Below are positions 1-10,139 of a stretch of DNA of 64,000 nucleotides, one piece after another. The position numbers were made by a program, and so were the translations under genes. Positions within the stretch are counted from its first letter, which is position 1; the number at the start of each line of letters is the position of its first letter. The stretch spans positions 21,208,501 to 21,272,500 of the forward strand of contig NC_090954.1 of assembly GCF_040807025.1 (NCBI RefSeq), read 5' to 3'. This DNA comes from Struthio camelus. Lineage: Eukaryota > Chordata > Aves > Struthioniformes > Struthionidae. The notes under the pieces were generated by a model. It was not told the DNA's origin and did no database searches. It was given only the letters and a program-made list of their open reading frames with translations.

Positions 1-1220
1 TAGTCTTAGCTGGCTAGAAAGCTAGATAAGTACATTTTGGGTTAGCCAAAACCTGTTTTCAAATGAAAAAAAAAAAAGAGTTTCAAGATCTTTCCAGTCA
101 TGTGCCGTTTATTGTAATCTCCCTTTCTCTCACCAAATGTTCACACACGTTGCCATGGTTGTTTATCTCCTACCAGCTGCTTTTTTTTCTGTTTGAAGTA
201 TACCCGCTATGTGGAATAGCATGCAAAATGGCCAGTATGCAAAGTGTCAGTAATTTTAAACATTATCTGGAATATTTTTCTGTAAAACAAGTAAGGCACA
301 GTCCTTACTCTAATGACTGCAGTGTGCGTGGTTTTCAATTTTGGGGATCCTTTTATCGGGAAGCTAGTTAAATGGTGTTGGGATTAATACTATCTGGTGA
401 AACTGCAGTTGTTACTACTTGTTATGTGGTTATCCTTTATGATAAACTGTCTTGAGCCAAACCTTTTTTCCTTGAAGACCTATGTTCTTAAAGCATAGTT
501 TTAAAGCTAGTGCTACTTCTTGTCATGTCTATTCGTGGTTACTGTTAAACATGTGAAATATGTCTGTCCATATCAGCAGGAACATTGCAAAAAAAAAAAA
601 AAAGGAGAATTTAGACTTACCCACTGTCTTTCAAGGAAGTTGGATTTTTAAGAGACCTGCACAGTTCTTTGATGATGGGGTTGGTTTAGGGGGAGTGTTT
701 TTAATGGGTGGGGGGAAATCCAAATGGTTGAAAAGGGTTTCCTAAATTTTCTCTTTAAAAAAAAATCATGTTATTAAGTTGGAACAGAAATATTCTGTAT
801 GGGCTTGAATTTCAGGATCTTTTAGGCTTGTCAGGAAAAAAACCAAAACTTCTGCGTTCCAAAATTACATCCACTTAATTTTAATTAAAATACTCATGAA
901 AGTAAGAACAGACCAAAAAGGCACTGAAACTTTCAATTTGAGTGTCGCATGTTGACCTGGTAAAACAGTGGGCATTCTAGTGGTGCTAAAATGTTTACTC
1001 TGAATTGAATGTCTGATTCCTGGACAGGGTGGTACCTTTAAAACGAACTTGTAGCACTTCTGCATGTTTGAATAACATTTAGAATGAGTGAGATAAGTTT
1101 TGAAGGAAGAATTTCAGGATTTTTCCAGGGAGTTTAGAGATGTTTCTCTTCTGCAATTTAAGCCAGTTTGAGGGAAACATTTAAGAATAAGCTGACATAA
1201 AGAAAACATTTTCTCAACAG
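1..1220 (+). other. MATR3: MATR3 intron sequence
   Basis: This AT-rich stretch precedes a clear splice acceptor (ttctcaacag, ending at 1220). I see no further MATR3 coding exon in it: the short open frames do not resemble the second RRM or the linker that precede the acidic region. It is read as the intron upstream of the third-last coding exon. It contains several A runs and nothing else I can name. Confidence 0.6.
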
Positions 1221-2031
1221 CGATACGTGGGTGGCTTTCCACGGAGCATGGAAGGTTTTGTCACTCTAGATGAGGTTGGTGATGAAGAAGACTCGGATCA
1301 TCAGAAACTTCGCAAGTCAGGTTTGGCAGTAAAATCTGCTGGCAAAAATGATGATAGCTTGGCAGAAATCAAGGTAGACAAGATTGAGGAGCCAGAGCAG
1401 GAAAATGAAACATTAGAAAATGGAACCAAAACTGAAGATAATTTGAAGACCGAAACTGTTGAAGCTTCTGATATCACAACGCCACAGGAAACTGAGAAAA
1501 ACGTCCATGAAAATACAGACACTCAGGATGAACAGGAAACAAAGAATATTCAGGAGAAACCTGTTGTCCCAGATGAATTTAGGATTGGGCCATACCAACC
1601 AAACATTCCTGTCGGTAAGGCTGTTTTCATTTATTTTCAAATACATCTCTGTGCATTGCACTAGCTTTTCTCATTTCATTTAACTTTTCTTTCTGGCAGT
1701 GCATTGGCTCTGAGCATTTGAAGCAAGGGAAGAGCTTACCATTTCATTTTAGGGCTTCCTGCTCATCTCCTCTTCACTCCTCCTCTGTCCCCAGTGTTTT
1801 CTTTTTTCTTTTCTTTTCTTTTATTTTCATACAGTTTTCCATAACACTTTCCTTAGCCAGAGTTTAAACTGGAAGAGGTATATTTTTAGCAACACAAGTT
1901 TAATTAATAGCACAAATCACAATAGCGATAGTAGTTTAGATGCATACTAAACATAGAAAGCAAACTGATCACGGGACATTGTTAGTTCTCTTGAAGGAAC
2001 CAATAAAATGGACCCTTAATCTGAGAGGTTG

Positions 2032-2068
<37 letters not shown>

Positions 2069-4065
2069 CACATATTTAGTTTATTACTAGATCCCTGGCT
2101 TGAGAAACTAAAACAAGGACACTTAAAGACAAAGCAGCTTTTAATGTAAAGTGAATTATGGTTTTAAGATTTAGCTTGAAATGACATATGACATTTAAAA
2201 AAAAAAATGATGTAGAGTAGATCTCTTAGTTTATTTTGTGGTGTTTACTTCTCTAGGTGTGAATTATGTGGTACCCAAAACAGGGTTTTATTGCAAATTG
2301 TGTTCCCTGTTCTACACAAATGAAGATGTTGCAAAAAAGACCCATTGCAGCAGCCTTCCTCATTATCAAAAGTTGAAGGTAAGGCAAAAACTTGTTCATT
2401 TTAAGTGGCGTGATTCTTTCCTGGGGAATAGATCTGAATAAGACTGGACTGAAAGGAGGAGGAAAAAAAAAAAAAAAAGAGCTTTCAGGCAGTGGAAATT
2501 GGCATATACTATAATTCTTAGTTCAAGTTCTCCAAAATTTCATCTTTTGAAAATATTACAGAAGATAGACATTTTAAAAGATGGGCTTTAGGATTTTTTC
2601 CATAGATTTGGATTCGAGAGAGCATTCTGATTTGAGTAGAGGCCAACCTTAGAATTAGTGGTGCAGAGTAAATACAAATGACTCAGCTCTTTTCCTTTTG
2701 TCCCTTTGAGGGTATTTTTAATCAGTCAACAGAGCTTAAGCTGAAATCTTAAATATTTATCTATTTAAAAAAAAACATATTTGCAACTTCTGATTTTGTG
2801 AGCATGTTTAACAGTTTCAAATTGGATTAGGTATCACATGATTGCATGGCATGAATGATTATGCTGCTGCTGTATTTTTGTGTATTGTGAGCTGCTTTTA
2901 AATATCACCTCTGAGAAAGGGAAATCCTAAACAAAGCTGTAATAATGCATTGTTCACATCGACTGATTTCATTTCAGTTGATTACTGAGCTGAAAACTAG
3001 GCCTGGGGACTCCACAGAGAGGAAGAAGCAGGCATCTCAGACTAGAAAATTTGCTGCCTTTTTGCAATAGGGAAGCCTGAAACAAATACAGGGCCCCTGA
3101 AAGCAGATGGCACAAATGACTGTCACAAAGCCAAAAACATCAGCAAGGAGGAACTAGATCAGAAAATCAACTACCATGCAGAACCCTGTAGTAAAAAAAC
3201 CACCTCATCCATCACCCATAGCTTTTTTTTTTCTTTTTTCCATTGAGGTACCTGTTTACGGGATTTGAAATACTTGATGTAAACAGGGGAAGTGGGGGAA
3301 ACGATCCAGGGAGTTGTTAGCAATTTATTAGTTGTATCACTTACTTAAATGTGATTTGATTTGCTTTTTCCTGGCACAAGTGACTAGTAACATTAGCATT
3401 GTGTTTGTAGAATTGGGGGAGGAATGGGACAAATTCAGCTTTGGTTTCACAAGGGCAAGGCATTTCTCTATCTGGCAATCTATTTTAGCTCACTTTGAGA
3501 GCAATAAGAAAAATAGATGACTTGGTTATTACTATCAGATATTATTAAAATTATAACAAATTCCTCTAATTTCTACAATAACCCTTCTAAGAGAGAGAAG
3601 TGTTTTGTTCCTGGCTCTATACATGGCAAACGTAGACCAGGTAAGTGGCCCAACCGCTGTCAAAAGTCCATGACAAAAGGGAAAGTGATTTCTCTTAGCT
3701 TGCCAGGTCGTGTAACCTCTTAGGATGGCAGAACGGCAGGGCTGGGTAAATGCTTGTAGAGGCTGCTGTTTTGGTGTTTACTGTTGGTAAGCTGTATGTT
3801 CAATGACTTAGTGATGAGGCTAATGCTTCAAAGGAGCTCCGCGTAATTTCTGCATGTGGAATGTGGAGAAGTGCCAGTCTTGTTTGTTAAGACCGTTGCA
3901 ATTAATATTCAGAAATTTTAAAACTTGAAAATGGGGTTTATGTTTAAAGTGTTAACGTTGCAACTGCAAGAAACTGCTTAATATATCCAAAATATGGTGG
4001 TTTTCTTTCAACAGAAAATTCTGGATAAAATGGCAGAAGACCACAGACAAAAGAAAGAAGCTTAA
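1221..4065 (+). CDS. MATR3: Matrin-3, last three coding exons (5' partial)
   Basis: Matrin-3 is a nuclear-matrix protein that binds RNA and DNA and acts in splicing, RNA stability and nuclear retention. Three coding exons join in frame: 1221-1614, 2257-2378 and 4015-4065 (TAA at 4063). The first starts [19 protein letters not shown] and encodes an acidic Glu/Asp-rich linker ending in RIGPYQPN. The second holds the C-terminal matrin-type C2H2 zinc finger, CKLC followed by HCSSLPH (spacing C-x2-C and H-x5-H). The third gives the basic tail ending [10 protein letters not shown]. Borders are tcaacag/CGA, CG/gtaagg, tctag/GT, AAG/gtaagg and aacag/AAA. Phases match across both introns. The RRM domains and first zinc finger lie left of the window. 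The sequence is very close to mammalian matrin-3 in the finger and less so in the acidic linker. Confidence 0.96.
2037..2063. repeat. A27 homopolymer in MATR3 intron
   Basis: An uninterrupted run of about 27 A residues lies in the intron between the second and third last MATR3 coding exons. No flanking target-site duplication or SINE body is evident, so it is best treated as a simple repeat. Confidence 0.8.
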
Positions 4066-4422
4066 AAGGAAAGAAGGATGTAAGGAAAACAGTGGCTTTG
4101 TTTTTAATGTTAATCTTTTTTAAAAGCAGTACAAGTAGTAGATGGAGATACTGTATTCTTTTTTTTTTGTTTTAGTGAAATACAGTAGGCGTTATAGGTC
4201 TGTTCATGTGTTAAATGTTGTAGCAAAAAGCATATGCAGTTAAGTTAATGACAAAAATTTGTTCTTAATGTGGGAATGGCAACAAGTTTTCGTTTTGACA
4301 CTTCAAGCTATTAAAGAAAAAATCTTGCACCCTTGTGGAAAGCTCATTTATGAAAAGTAAAGTTCATTTAAGTGAAAATTACTACTTTCAAGCTTCAAAA
4401 ATTGTCTTTCAGTCCCATTCTC

Positions 4423-4428
4423 AATAAA
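4423..4428 (+). terminator. MATR3: MATR3 proximal polyadenylation signal
   Basis: An AATAAA followed at once by a second ATAAAA lies about 360 nt after the MATR3 stop codon, in an AT-rich 3' UTR. It is a plausible proximal cleavage signal. Use of the site is inferred, not seen. Confidence 0.5.
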
Positions 4429-5056
4429 AAATAAAAAGTAACACTGTATTTTTATTTCATCTAGAACATTCCATATCTCAGTCTGAGCCTAGCAGATATT
4501 TAATTTGGAACGTAAGGCTGTCATAGCATTTCACTTTTGAAAAGTCTTTAAATGTAAGTTGCATTTTTAAATGTTGAATTGCAGTTTCTTTTAATGTCAT
4601 TGCTGTTATCTAGCATATAGGAAAATTAGTGATTAGTCAGCTTTACAACTTTGTGATTTTTTTCTAAGCTCTTGATAGACTTTCCTATTCAGCTATTCTG
4701 TGTATTTTTAGTGAAAAGTAAACGCCCATTCTCCTCTGACCAGTATTATTTCCTTGAGCTCTTCCTGCTTTTACTTGAATCTTGTAGCTGTCGTACACCT
4801 CTGGTATATTCAAAAGCAGCATTTGAGTCCTGAAATGTAAAAAGGTATCTTTATATTCTTTACATGTAATTTTCATACCTGCATTTTAAAACTGTTTTTG
4901 TTAAAATCTGGTTTCGTCAGAATCTTTAGAACCGTGCTCTTAATGTACCTGCACATGTGACATGTGAACAGGAATTTGCATGTGTAACCTGTGTTTATCT
5001 GTAGTTTTTGTTATTTACTGCTTATTTGTGAATTCAGGTTACTAAAGTGATTTACC

Positions 5057-5062
5057 AATAAA
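5057..5062 (+). terminator. MATR3: MATR3 distal polyadenylation signal
   Basis: A second canonical AATAAA sits about 1 kb after the MATR3 stop codon, followed by a T/GT-rich stretch (gtgatttgttctagatgtttgg) that could be the downstream element. Matrin-3 mRNAs are known to have long alternative 3' UTRs, so both signals may be used. Confidence 0.5.
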
Positions 5063-6504
5063 CAAAGCTAGGCAACAGTGATTTGTTCTAGATGTTTGGC
5101 ATGTTAACCAATGTGTTCACTGAACTTTTGACTCCTGTGTTCATGGTACCACACTGAAAGCCTAGCTCTCTCTTTAAAATTTGCATGTTTTAACACCTAT
5201 GATTTAGCAGCTTACTACATAACTTTTCTTTCTCTTTTCTAAAAACCCTTCCCTTTCTAAACAAATTAAAATAACACTTGTTAAAACAGTTAGGTATATT
5301 CTGCTGATGGTTTCATTTTTGTAGATTTTGTGGCATTTTCATGTAAGCTAAGTTCAAGCTGCATCACATTCTGTCGGACAAAAATGATTTGGGACAGTAG
5401 TTTCACCCTGACCCTCTTTGCCTACCAATGAGTCGTCAATGCTAAGAAGGGCTTACAAATGTAGGAGTCTGAATCCTGATGAAGTTGATTCACTGAAACA
5501 AGCAGACGCATCTAGCAGACAAAAGATGGTGTATTTTGTAAAGTCAGGTCCTAATAACTTAACTCCACAGTATGCTACTTTCACGGTTAAATCTTCAGAA
5601 AAAGAAGGGGTGCAGTCGCTCTCATGTGAGAATTAAGTAAAAATGTAAATGTTTTCTGCACTGGTTGTAGCAGTTTCTCTGAGGACTGACTATATGTAGT
5701 AGTGAAATGCTAATAAGCAGCTAATGCACAGATTTTGTATTTAAACAGCAGATCCAAATTTTTAAACTGAAATATTTAATGTGCAGGGATTCATTCTTGC
5801 ACTACTTTTAACAACCTAAGTTACTGCTTTATCCATGGCGTTCCTTAGTATGTAAAGTACTGGTTGTGTTTTTACAAAACTGATGAACAACGAAACAATT
5901 AAACATAATGTGGTGAAGGTGTTTAGTCTTAGAACTACTCTGCTGCTTATTTCCAAAAGAAATTTGGAGTACACGCAACAGAAGTCCTGCAAGAGGACAA
6001 TTTTGGCTGCTAGTCACAAGGAGGTACTTGGACCTGCTTGCACAGAATGACATTTCTCATTCATCCATCTCCAAGAGGCTGTTTAGTTCATCAGTCAAGC
6101 AGAGGACTTGACTTCAAAGCGTTCATTTAATGTTTGGCACTCATCCTACTTCTCTAAAGATGGTAGATAGGAGTTTATTTTGAAGGGAGAAAGGCAGAAT
6201 TACAAGGTTCCCGTTCTCTCCCTCTCCACCCCAAGCAATTTAACAATATTTCCTTACGACATATGCACTTAAGATTAATCTATTAAGACATACAGAGCTT
6301 TAGTAGTATTTTATTTCCAAAGTAGCCTTTACTTACCTATTAAGCACATCTTAAATAGCTATGCAGTTCAGTGATCTTGCATCTAGTGTCCTCAGTCTGT
6401 GGTAAATTTTAACCTGTATAACTGTCAGGGATTAAACTGAAGATAATGCATCATGTAAAGTATCTAAACATAAGGAATCAGGCCTAAAGCAATTAGGGCA
6501 TAGT

Positions 6505-6557
6505 CCAAATCGAGAGATCAAAAATCGTTTGCTCACATCAACTTTAACTCAGTTGCT
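6505..6557 (+). repeat. Duplicated ~53-bp segment, copy 1
   Basis: The segment beginning ccaaatcgagagatcaaaaa and ending taactcagttgct recurs about 2.07 kb downstream with only about three substitutions. Flanking sequences of the two copies are unrelated. It could be the remnant of a dispersed repeat or a local duplication; no known family was recognised. Confidence 0.8.
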
Positions 6558-8571
6558 GAAATCAGTGGAAGCTAGATGCCCAACACGTGCACTTTCAAAG
6601 CCTTGGCAGGCTGTATAGAAAAGCCTTCACAGCTACGCACGTGTAAGATGACATTTGCATACATAAGGAAATAAGTCACAACTAATCTACCATTGATAAG
6701 TGTCTTCTGTTTACATGTTAAGGATATGGAATGAATGCATGTATTACACTTATTTCTGATGGAAAGAAGGCTTCAGCAGAACTTAATCTTGAGGGCAGAT
6801 CTTGCTGTGGGTTACCAAGTCTTTGGAAATAATTGTATCAGTTTGCATCTTTAAGGAGGTGAGGGAGAAATCGAGTAGAACATGAGATCCTTCAGCATGA
6901 AATATTAGATGTTGGCTGTGTAATTCAGATGCCAGCTTTCACATATGAATTTCAGCTTCTCGGAAAACAACTACAGACGCTGTCGTTTCTTTGCGTAGGG
7001 TATGTTTCAGCAGAGATGCAACTAGGCCCTGGGCCTGCCGAGTCTAGGGGAAATGAATAGGAGAAGGCTCCGCTATAGCTCAAAAGGCCGCATGTAACGC
7101 TGGATTTACTAAGATGTAGTTGGACATCGTAGAAGCTAAGAACAGAGCGGGTTTGATTTTAGAGTATCCCCGGTACTTGCCAGGGATGTTTTAAGGTCAT
7201 GCTTAGCTAGAAGGCAAGCATTTAGTGAGCCTAAGAATGATGGGCTGTGGAGAGAGCTCACAGGCAAGCCCTGTAAAGAAGTTACTAACAGTGACTGAAG
7301 GACCAGTGAAGTCATTAGAAATGTTTGATTCAACGGAGAAATTTAACCCACAGAAAATCCAAGAAACCCCAGATTTTAAATCCACTCTGGGAGACCAACT
7401 ATTTATGAGGAATTAGTTATTCCCTTGCTCAGATTTGGAAGGGAGGAAGTAAGGGGCAGAGCAAAGGTAATGAAATTGCGTTGTTTTCAAACAGCTTCTT
7501 TCCTCCTTGTAAAGCAGCCCACAAGAACGTTTTGATAGCGCAAGAGGCTTTCCAGCCTAACAGGTGGTAAGGCAAAGAGCTAAGTTTATCTGGCTAGTCT
7601 GTACATTGCTAGCTCACTAAATGGTCTTGCTGCCTGACAAATTCTGTTCGTGTTGGTAACTTTTTAACCACCTTAATGGCAGTTTTCCTGTTAGTGCAGA
7701 ATGACTTTGTAGTTTCTGTGCAATTTAGTCCTCAGTTACATACACTTCGGGGCTTTGCTGTTGTGAGCAGAAACGTTCTCTGCCATGTATTTCCTAATTT
7801 GTTGTTGGGCAGGCAGTCTGCTTTTTACAGCAGTTAGTTTATGAGTCTGCAGTACCAAGACTGATGTTGAGTGGAGATTGTTTTCCTGCATTGTATTTTG
7901 ATTCCAGATCAAGTTAGAGTATATTAGGTTTGTATCAGTGACTTAATTGGCAGTCTTAACATTGGGACAAAGAGTCTTTAACTCAATTGGTGGTCCAGTT
8001 TCTTTGATGATTCTTTGATTTTGATGATTGGGAAGGCTAGGGGACAGCAAAAGGCTGTACTGTAAAGGGTGGGAAACACCACTAGAAGCACAGCGTGGCT
8101 CTGATCTTTGTTGAAATGTCTGTGCCCTCTGTAAGCAGCAAGTGTTTGAAGGGGAGTCATTTCTTCCTGTAGAAAATTTTCCACCTACCTTTAAAAAAGA
8201 AGGGGAGGGAGGTAAGGGAAGATAGGGTTGAAGGTCAGGCGCTTAATGGAGGTTCCTGAAAAAAGATTTCTGATGAAGTTGATTATCTCCTCGTTCCTTA
8301 ACCTAAGGCCTTAAAACTCATGAGTCTTGTGCAGAAGGATTGGTTTTTTAAACAGCCATCATGTTAAAAAAGTGTTTAAAAAGTATTAAATTTCTATGCT
8401 CTCTGTGAAACCCAGGGATCAGTTCTTTGCTGAAGTGGCCTGATGTCCCCAAGCAGACTGAAAAAGGTTTGAGAATAGTTAAGGTGCAACCTGGCAACTT
8501 TTTCTAGTTCATGTTCCCCAAAAGTCTTTTCCCATCCCCGTTCTTCAGTATACATGCCCTCTATGCTTAGC

Positions 8572-8623
8572 CAAATCGAGAGATCAAAAATTGTTTGCTC
8601 GCATCAACTCTAACTCAGTTGCT
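8572..8623 (+). repeat. Duplicated ~53-bp segment, copy 2
   Basis: This is the second copy of the element at 6505-6557, in the same orientation and nearly identical. It differs mainly as ttgtttgctcgcatc versus tcgtttgctcacatc and aactctaac versus aactttaac. It runs directly into a short tandem repeat based on gcttaagctgctgcgtt. Confidence 0.8.
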
Positions 8624-8668
8624 TAAGCTGCTGCGTTGCTTAAGCTGCTGCTTAAGCTACTGCGTTGG
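8620..8668 (+). repeat. Short tandem repeat, 17-bp unit
   Basis: The unit gcttaagctgctgcgtt is repeated about two and a half times, the last copy being slightly diverged (gcttaagctactgcgtt). It abuts the second copy of the 53-bp duplicated segment. Confidence 0.7.
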
Positions 8669-9662
8669 TCCCTGTGTTACAGCAACACTGTACAAGACCC
8701 CTTGCAAACAGAGCAGCTTGGCAGGTTTGCCCTGAACTGGAAGAGTTTTTAAGGACTACTTGTTTCTTAGCATGATTGATACCAGATTAGATCCTCGGTG
8801 CTTGCCTAGACACTCGCAGCCTTTTCTTTCTCAGCAGCCTCTCATCTTTCAGGCAGTAATAGGAGCTGCAAGTTATTTACAGTAAGGAACAAGAGAGCAG
8901 CGTGTGATAAACCAGCCCAACGTGGCCAACGCCTGGCCTGGGCGAGTAAACTTGAGACAGGAGGCAGAGCGCCAAATTCGGCTCTAGCAAAACTGCAGCC
9001 TTAGGAAAGGAGATCCTGCAGCCTCCGAGGCGCGAAGCTCCTGTAACCAGCGGGGATTTCACACCGTCCCAGGCCCCGAGCGCGCAGCTGGAGCCGGGGC
9101 AGAGGCAGCTCGCCTGGCCTCGGCTGCCCGGCGCCGCTGCTGGCTGCGCGTGGGAGGCTGCCTCGAGCGGGGCCGGGCCGGACGGAGCTGCCCGCCGCCC
9201 CAGGCGCCGGGGCACTTCCTAGGGCTCTGCCTGCGGGGTCACCCTGAAACGCAGGGAGAAGAGCTCCCGTCTGGAGCAGCGCCCTGGGGTGGCAGGTTCC
9301 TTAGACGCAGTGTGCTTTTTGGGCACGTTTTTCTTGGAATGGTTCTGCTCCAACATTTATTTTAGAAACATACGTATGGGAGGATCGTTACAGATCAAGC
9401 CAGAGTCTCTATGGTGGAAATAAATTTTAGGGGAAGTTCTGACCCTGTATTTTAATTATACCTTATTAGCGCCATGTCCGTGCAAAGCCGGCGTGGGGAC
9501 AAGCTGCCAGTGGCAGCTCTGCAGGACAAGCCTGTGCTGGCCGCCTGCCTTCGGCCCGGACCGGGGCCGCTGGTCGGGACCGCTGAGGCGGGCGGGCCGC
9601 GGGGGAAGCGTGTGCGGCAGCGGGGCCTGCACCGCGCCGCCTCCATCCTAACCTGGCGCTAC

Positions 9663-9860
9663 AAGATGGAGGCTCGCCGCCCTCCTCCGGGACTACGAGT
9701 CCCGGCATGCCTCACGCCAACGCTCAAAATGGCAGGTAGCGCCGCCAGCCGTTCCCCAAGAACTACGAGGTCCAGCATGCAGCGCGGCCCTGCATTCGCG
9801 ACCAGCCCGAATTTCCAAGATGGCGGCAGCGCTCGCGAAGGACTACAGCTCCCAGCGTGC
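9663..9860 (+). promoter_or_regulatory. Three tandem YY1-like + ZNF143-like promoter modules
   Basis: Three close matches to the ZNF143 (Staf) site ACTACAATTCCCAGAATGC occur in the same orientation: 9691-9710 (gactacgagtcccggcatgc), 9761-9780 (aactacgaggtccagcatgc) and 9841-9860 (gactacagctcccagcgtgc). Each is preceded by a YY1-like AAGATGGCGGC core: 9663-9669, 9726-9733 and 9815-9827. Unit spacing is 70 and 80 bp. ZNF143 sites are typical of housekeeping, CpG-island and bidirectional promoters. Binding is inferred from motif match only. Confidence 0.7.
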
Positions 9861-9984
9861 AGCGCGCCCCCCCCGCCCCGCCCCAGGCCGGCGGCCGGGC
9901 GCTCCGCACGCTCGGCGGGCCGGCCTCGGTCCTCCGTCTGGTTCCGGGGGAGCGGGGGGCGGGGCTTGTGCGGTCACACAGGTA

Positions 9985-10000
9985 GCGGAAGTGACTTCAC
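9985..10000 (+). promoter_or_regulatory. PAIP2: ETS/CRE-like composite element
   Basis: The sequence gcggaagtgacttcac combines an ETS core (CGGAAGTG) with a near-CRE half (TGACTTCA) just upstream of the likely PAIP2 transcription start. Such composites are common in TATA-less housekeeping promoters. No TATA box was seen nearby. Confidence 0.5.
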
Positions 10001-10139
10001 GTCCGGCCAGGCTGTTGTGTTTGGAGGGGGAGCGGGGTGGAGAGAGCGGAGCCCGAGCGAGAGCGGCGACGAGGCGGCGGCGGCGGCAGAGCAGCTCGGA
10101 GCCGGCGTGCGCACCCGCGGCCCTTCGCTCTCCGCGCAG
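10000..10139 (+). other. PAIP2: PAIP2 non-coding first exon (approximate start)
   Basis: The GC-rich stretch after the ETS-like element ends in a good donor, ctccgcgcag/gtaggc. The PAIP2 start codon lies only 22 nt inside the next exon, which opens at 14808 after an acceptor (taattgtag). A 5' UTR exon is therefore needed, and this is the best candidate. The 5' boundary is a guess; transcript data would set it. Confidence 0.6.

Larger units (their letters stand above)
5063..9470. other. Intergenic spacer between MATR3 and PAIP2
   Basis: I find no gene here. Short open frames (for example 5418-5636) lack splice context and resemble no known family. The 5' part may still be MATR3 3' UTR. The region contains a duplicated ~53-bp segment and a small GC-rich, CpG-dense patch at about 9050-9250 without an identifiable exon. 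Confidence 0.5.

Noticed and set aside
3807-3910. C/D snoRNA candidate in a MATR3 intron (agtgatgagg box C-like)
   Set aside because: No CTGA D box at suitable distance and no terminal stem.
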